This document shows, in pieces, positions 5,083-7,430 of a stretch of 7,430 nt of DNA. Source of the DNA: Actinomycetes bacterium (lineage in GTDB: Bacteria > Actinomycetota > Acidimicrobiia > Acidimicrobiales > Palsa-688); NCBI GenBank assembly GCA_021798075.1, contig JAJZYO010000090.1, positions 1-7,430 on the forward strand. The letters are read 5' to 3'. How positions within the stretch are numbered: the stretch's first letter is position 1; every line of letters starts with the position of its first letter. The notes beneath the pieces were generated by a model. That model worked only from the letters and a program-made list of their open reading frames with translations, made no database searches and was not told the DNA's origin. The position numbers and the translations under genes were made by a program.

Positions 5083-6302
5083 ACACGAGCGGGCCGACAG
5101 TAGGCGCCCAGCACGACAAGTTCGTAGTGAGCACCGACGAGGACGTCGGGGCGTTACGTCGAGGCGTTGCCGAAGTGGCTGCACGCACTCTGGGCACGCG
5201 CGCCGCCCGCGCCGCCCTGGCAGCGACCGAGCTCGGCACGAACCTCCTTCGCCATGGCGCTGGCGGCTATGTCCTTGTCCGCCCACTGGTAGCGGGCCTG
5301 GAGCTCCTTGCCGTCGATAGCGGGCCGGGCATGCCGCCCGGCGCGAGAACCCTCGGGATGGTCCCGCACGCGAGCCCGTCCCGCGGTGACCCAGGCGGCG
5401 GTGACCCAGGCGGCGGCCACCCAGGCGGCGGTGAGCCAGGCCGTCGCCCGGCCAAAGGCCTCGGGGTCGGCCTGAGCGCGGTTCGCCGCGCCGCAACGGT
5501 GTTCGACTTGTACAGCACTACTCGGGGCGGTAGCCCACCCGCCGGCACCGTAGTCCTCGCACGGTTCCTGGAGGGTCCACCTCGACCAGGGTGGTGCAAG
5601 TGGGGCGCGGTCAACGTCGCGATCGAGGAGGGCGGGATATCTGGTGATGGATGGGCCGTATCGGCCCTGCCGCTCCTGGTGTCCGTGCTAGTAGTAGACG
5701 GCCTCGGGCACGGGAGAGAGGCCGGCCTGGCAGCCGCTGCGGCCGTGTCGGCATTCGGGGCAGACCCATCCGCCAACTTGGAAGAGCTCGTACGCCGGGC
5801 ACACGAGGCAATGCGGCCCACTCGTGGCGGGGTCCTAGCCGTCTGCTCGGTCAACCCCGAACTGGGGGAGCTACGCTACGGGGCCATTGGCAACATCTCC
5901 GGCATGCTGTTAAATGATCGCACGAGCCAGAGGCTGCTGGGCCGGGACGGCATCCTTGGCACGAGCCTCGTGCCCCCGTCGCCCCGCGTAAACAGCTACC
6001 CCTGGTCGCCCGGCGCGGTCCTCGTGCTCGCCTCGGACGGGCTGCGCAGCAGTTGGGACCCCCTCGCCTACCCTGGCCTCCTGTCCCACGACCCAGCGGT
6101 CATAGCGGCGGTCTTGCAGCGGGATTACGGGAGGCCCAACGACGACGCGACCGTGCTCGTCGTCTGCGACCTGAGGGCCAGCAACCATCTCGACGTGGGC
6201 GCCGGCAACATCCCTGCGATACAGGGAGAGACCGGCCAGGCGGCCGGCGCCGGCCAGACGGAGCCCCCACTTTTGAGTGGCCCGGCAAGGACAAGTGCTT
6301 AG
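5070..6302 (+). CDS. GHKL ATPase-SpoIIE/RsbX-type PP2C phosphatase fusion
   Basis: This 410-aa protein joins two enzymes of opposite sense. Residues about 15-167 form an RsbT-like GHKL ATP-binding domain with N-box ATELGTNLLRHG (Asn58), G1 box AVDSGPGM (Asp83) and glycine lid KGLGVGLSAVRR. Residues about 174-367 form a SpoIIE/RsbX-type PP2C domain with metal-site aspartates in GDGW (Asp193), VVDGLGHG (Asp210), ASDGL (Asp323) and NDDATVLVV (Asp358). Both halves look intact. A Gly-Ala-Pro-rich tail (about 371-410) follows. A likely role is dephosphorylation of RsbR and RsbS, as RsbX does in Bacillus. The kinase-like half may phosphorylate a STAS protein or tether the enzyme to the complex. The start is uncertain: GTG 5070, with AAGGG about 13 nt upstream, or TTG 5079, both overlapping the end of rsbT. 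Confidence 0.85.
   Translation: MEALNTSGPTVGAQHDKFVVSTDEDVGALRRGVAEVAARTLGTRAARAALAATELGTNLLRHGAGGYVLVRPLVAGLELLAVDSGPGMPPGARTLGMVPHASPSRGDPGGGDPGGGHPGGGEPGRRPAKGLGVGLSAVRRAATVFDLYSTTRGGSPPAGTVVLARFLEGPPRPGWCKWGAVNVAIEEGGISGDGWAVSALPLLVSVLVVDGLGHGREAGLAAAAAVSAFGADPSANLEELVRRAHEAMRPTRGGVLAVCSVNPELGELRYGAIGNISGMLLNDRTSQRLLGRDGILGTSLVPPSPRVNSYPWSPGAVLVLASDGLRSSWDPLAYPGLLSHDPAVIAAVLQRDYGRPNDDATVLVVCDLRASNHLDVGAGNIPAIQGETGQAAGAGQTEPPLLSGPARTSA
5385..5444 (+). repeat. 15-bp in-frame repeat encoding (Gly-Asp-Pro-Gly-Gly)n
   Basis: Four tandem 15-bp units lie at 5385-5399, 5400-5414, 5415-5429 and 5430-5444. The first two are identical (GGTGACCCAGGCGGC) and the last two diverge slightly. They encode GDPGG, GDPGG, GHPGG and GEPGR (residues 106-125), placed between the G1 box and the glycine lid of the ATPase domain, that is, in the ATP-lid loop. 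The unit preserves frame. Confidence 0.9.
6242..6255. repeat. 14-bp perfect GC palindrome near the 3' end of the phosphatase gene
   Basis: GGCCGGCGCCGGCC is fully self-complementary and lies in the part of the gene that codes for the low-complexity tail, about 45 bp before the stop codon. CCGGCC at 6233-6238 adds further GC-rich symmetry. It could fold in the mRNA between the phosphatase and kinase cistrons, but such palindromes are frequent in very GC-rich low-complexity DNA. Confidence 0.35.
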
Positions 6303-6312
6303 GGCCGCGAGA

Positions 6313-7176
6313 ATGGACGACCAGGCGAGGAAGGACGACCAGAGCCAGCTCGAGGCGGAACTGCACGAGAAACAGGCTCAACTTGACGCGGCCATGGAGC
6401 AAGTCGCGGGCCTCATGGGCGAGCTCGAGCATACCAACCAAGGGCTGATCGCACTTCACCGCGAGCTCGAAGAGGCGCGCGAGGCCGAGGTGCGGCTCCG
6501 TCTCGCGGAGGGGGAACTGGCAGAAGTTCGCACCGCACAAGAGATCCTTGCCGAACGGGACCGCGTCGCGATGGACCTTCACGACCGTGTTATCCAACGT
6601 CTCTTCGCAAGCGGCATAAACCTGCAAGCCGCACTCGGCCTGGCCGACAGCCCGACGCTTCGCGCGAGGCTCGAAAACGTCGTCGACGAGCTTGACGCGA
6701 CGATAAAGGAAATCCGCTCAGTGATCTTCGGCCTGACCCAGCCTCCCGAACCCATAGAGCGCAGAGAGCCTGCCGGGCTCCACTCCCAGCTTCTCGCGAT
6801 CACGTCGCAGGCGGCGGAGATACTCGGGTTCGAGCCTCGCGTCAGCGTCCGCGGCAAAGTCGACGGCGCCGCAAGCCCCCAAGTTACCTCCCACCTTCTC
6901 GCGGTCGCCCGAGAGGCTCTCTCCAACACGGCCCGCCATGCCCATGCGTCACGGGTCGAAGTGGACCTAGAGATCACCGGGAAGGAAATCCTGCTCGCCA
7001 TTTCTGACAATGGCACGGGCATTGGCGAGGTCACGCGCCGGAGCGGGCTCGCCAACATGGCAGGCAGAGCGAAGGCGCTCGGTGGTACCTTCCAGATCTA
7101 TAGCGACAGCGGCGGCCGGGGCACAAGGCTTGAATGGCGCGTCCCGAGCACCCTCCCGCGTGCCGCGACCCAATGA
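6313..7176 (+). CDS. NarL-type (HisKA_3) histidine kinase with N-terminal coiled coil
   Basis: This soluble sensor kinase would autophosphorylate on histidine and pass the phosphate to a response regulator that is not in the window. With the ATG at 6313, 10 bp after the preceding stop, it has 287 aa. A GTG at 6277 in the same frame would add 12 residues inside the previous gene and has no ribosome binding site. Residues about 8-82 are heptad-like and charged, including GELEHTNQGLIALHRELEEA. The HisKA_3 dimerisation domain is ERDRVAMDLHDRVIQRLFASG with phospho-acceptor His90. The HATPase domain has the N-box EALSNTARHA (Asn205), SDNGTGI (Asp232) and RSGLANMAGRAKALGG. No transmembrane segment, PAS or GAF domain is seen, so the signal probably comes through protein contact. 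Its place as last gene of the operon suggests it reports stressosome state. Confidence 0.9.
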   Translation: MDDQARKDDQSQLEAELHEKQAQLDAAMEQVAGLMGELEHTNQGLIALHRELEEAREAEVRLRLAEGELAEVRTAQEILAERDRVAMDLHDRVIQRLFASGINLQAALGLADSPTLRARLENVVDELDATIKEIRSVIFGLTQPPEPIERREPAGLHSQLLAITSQAAEILGFEPRVSVRGKVDGAASPQVTSHLLAVAREALSNTARHAHASRVEVDLEITGKEILLAISDNGTGIGEVTRRSGLANMAGRAKALGGTFQIYSDSGGRGTRLEWRVPSTLPRAATQ

Positions 7177-7185
7177 GGCACGCGG
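7156..7185 (+). terminator. Hairpin spanning the stop codon of the histidine kinase gene
   Basis: CCGCGTGCC at 7156-7164 and GGCACGCGG at 7177-7185 are exact inverted copies, giving a 9-bp stem with a 12-nt loop that contains the TGA stop at 7174-7176. It falls at the end of the five-gene operon and before a convergent gene, as a terminator would. No T-tract follows, which weakens the call, although terminators without one are reported in actinobacteria. Confidence 0.35.
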
Positions 7186-7224
7186 CGGGGACGGGCGCAG
7201 CAAAGACAGGTTTACAGTGCGGTT

Positions 7225-7430
7225 TCAGGGCTTCGACACGACGAACGTGCCGGCCATGCCAGCCTTCGCCTCGCCCGGGACGGGGTCAAGGTACTGGTAG
7301 GTTCCCGGCTTCGCCGCCCTGAAGGTGACTACGCCTTCATGGGCACCGTTGAGCGTCTCGTCACCGAGGAACCAGAGCGCTGCTCCGGGAAAGGCGGTTT
7401 CAGTAGAGGCCATCGGCATCCACGAACGAG
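7225..7430 (-). CDS. Cupredoxin-like protein, C-terminal part (cut by window edge)
   Basis: The frame stays open to the right edge. An ATG at 7419 gives 64 aa, but the open frame continues upstream (RSW before the Met), so the true start is probably outside the window. The C-terminal half resembles plastocyanin/sulfocyanin-type cupredoxins, small extracytoplasmic electron-transfer proteins: VTFRAAKPGTYQYLDPVPGEAKAGMAGTFVV matches the usual final strands and loop in positions and spacing (shown here in full because it is the only evidence; key residues are Tyr-Leu-Asp, Pro-Gly-Glu and Gly-Met). In typical members this loop reads YxC..PGH....GM with Cys, His and Met binding copper. Here Asp and Glu take the Cys and His positions and only Met remains. 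A standard type 1 copper site is therefore unlikely. It ends 48 bp from the convergent kinase gene. Confidence 0.6.
   Translation of the reverse strand, partial: RSWMPMASTETAFPGAALWFLGDETLNGAHEGVVTFRAAKPGTYQYLDPVPGEAKAGMAGTFVVSKP

Noticed and set aside
4810..5496. 228-codon open frame on the minus strand opposite rsbT and the fusion gene
   Set aside because: It reads the complement of conserved ATPase motifs, is dominated by Arg and Gly, and has no family resemblance.
6277..6312. Upstream GTG as the histidine kinase start
   Set aside because: It lies inside the preceding gene without a ribosome binding site, and the 12 added residues match nothing in the family; ATG at 6313 follows the previous stop by 10 bp.
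1..7430. Insertion sequence, prophage, tRNA or attachment-site features
   Set aside because: No transposase, integrase, terminal inverted repeat pair with target duplication, or tRNA-like sequence was recognised on either strand.

Overview
The window is G+C-rich and comes from a bacterium, most likely a high-GC actinomycete-type organism (Actinomycetota). This is inferred from the mycobacterial form of AhpC with AhpD in tandem, the divergent OxyR-type regulator, the frequent GTG starts and the style of the PAS-STAS and SpoIIE-type proteins. No rRNA or tRNA gene is visible, so the lineage cannot be fixed from this window. An acidimicrobial or deep-branching actinobacterial origin is only a guess.

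Left third (1-2321): an oxidative-stress locus. ahpC and ahpD lie head to tail on the minus strand, 3 nt apart, and are probably co-transcribed. An OxyR-like LysR regulator that keeps both redox cysteines is divergent from ahpC across a 116-bp, comparatively AT-rich control region. A hairpin at 19-46 is a candidate terminator for the ahpCD transcript.

Middle (2322-3238): a degenerate stretch. It contains a 14-bp tandem array, the C-terminal remnant of a VIT1/CCC1-family metal transporter on the minus strand, about 50 bp of unassigned DNA, and a 29-bp tandem array. That second array runs up to a candidate promoter for the next operon.

Right half (3239-7176): a five-gene plus-strand operon encoding a stressosome signalling module. 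The order is PAS-STAS co-antagonist (RsbR type), STAS antagonist (RsbS), switch kinase (RsbT), a protein fusing a GHKL ATPase domain to a SpoIIE/RsbX-like PP2C phosphatase domain, and a coiled-coil NarL-type histidine kinase. By analogy with Bacillus, signals sensed by RsbR would lead RsbT to phosphorylate RsbR and RsbS and leave the complex. The phosphatase domain would reset it. Neither the sigma-factor branch nor the kinase's response regulator is in the window, so the output is unknown. At the right edge (7225-7430) the C-terminal end of a cupredoxin-like protein lies convergent to the operon and lacks two of the usual copper ligands.

The least expected feature is four unrelated-looking short tandem arrays within about 3.1 kb. 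Two are intergenic (14-bp and 29-bp units). Two are in frame inside signalling genes: a 12-bp unit encoding Asn-Ala-His-Asp repeats at the N-terminus of RsbR, and a 15-bp unit encoding Gly-Asp-Pro-Gly-Gly repeats in the ATP lid of the kinase-phosphatase fusion.
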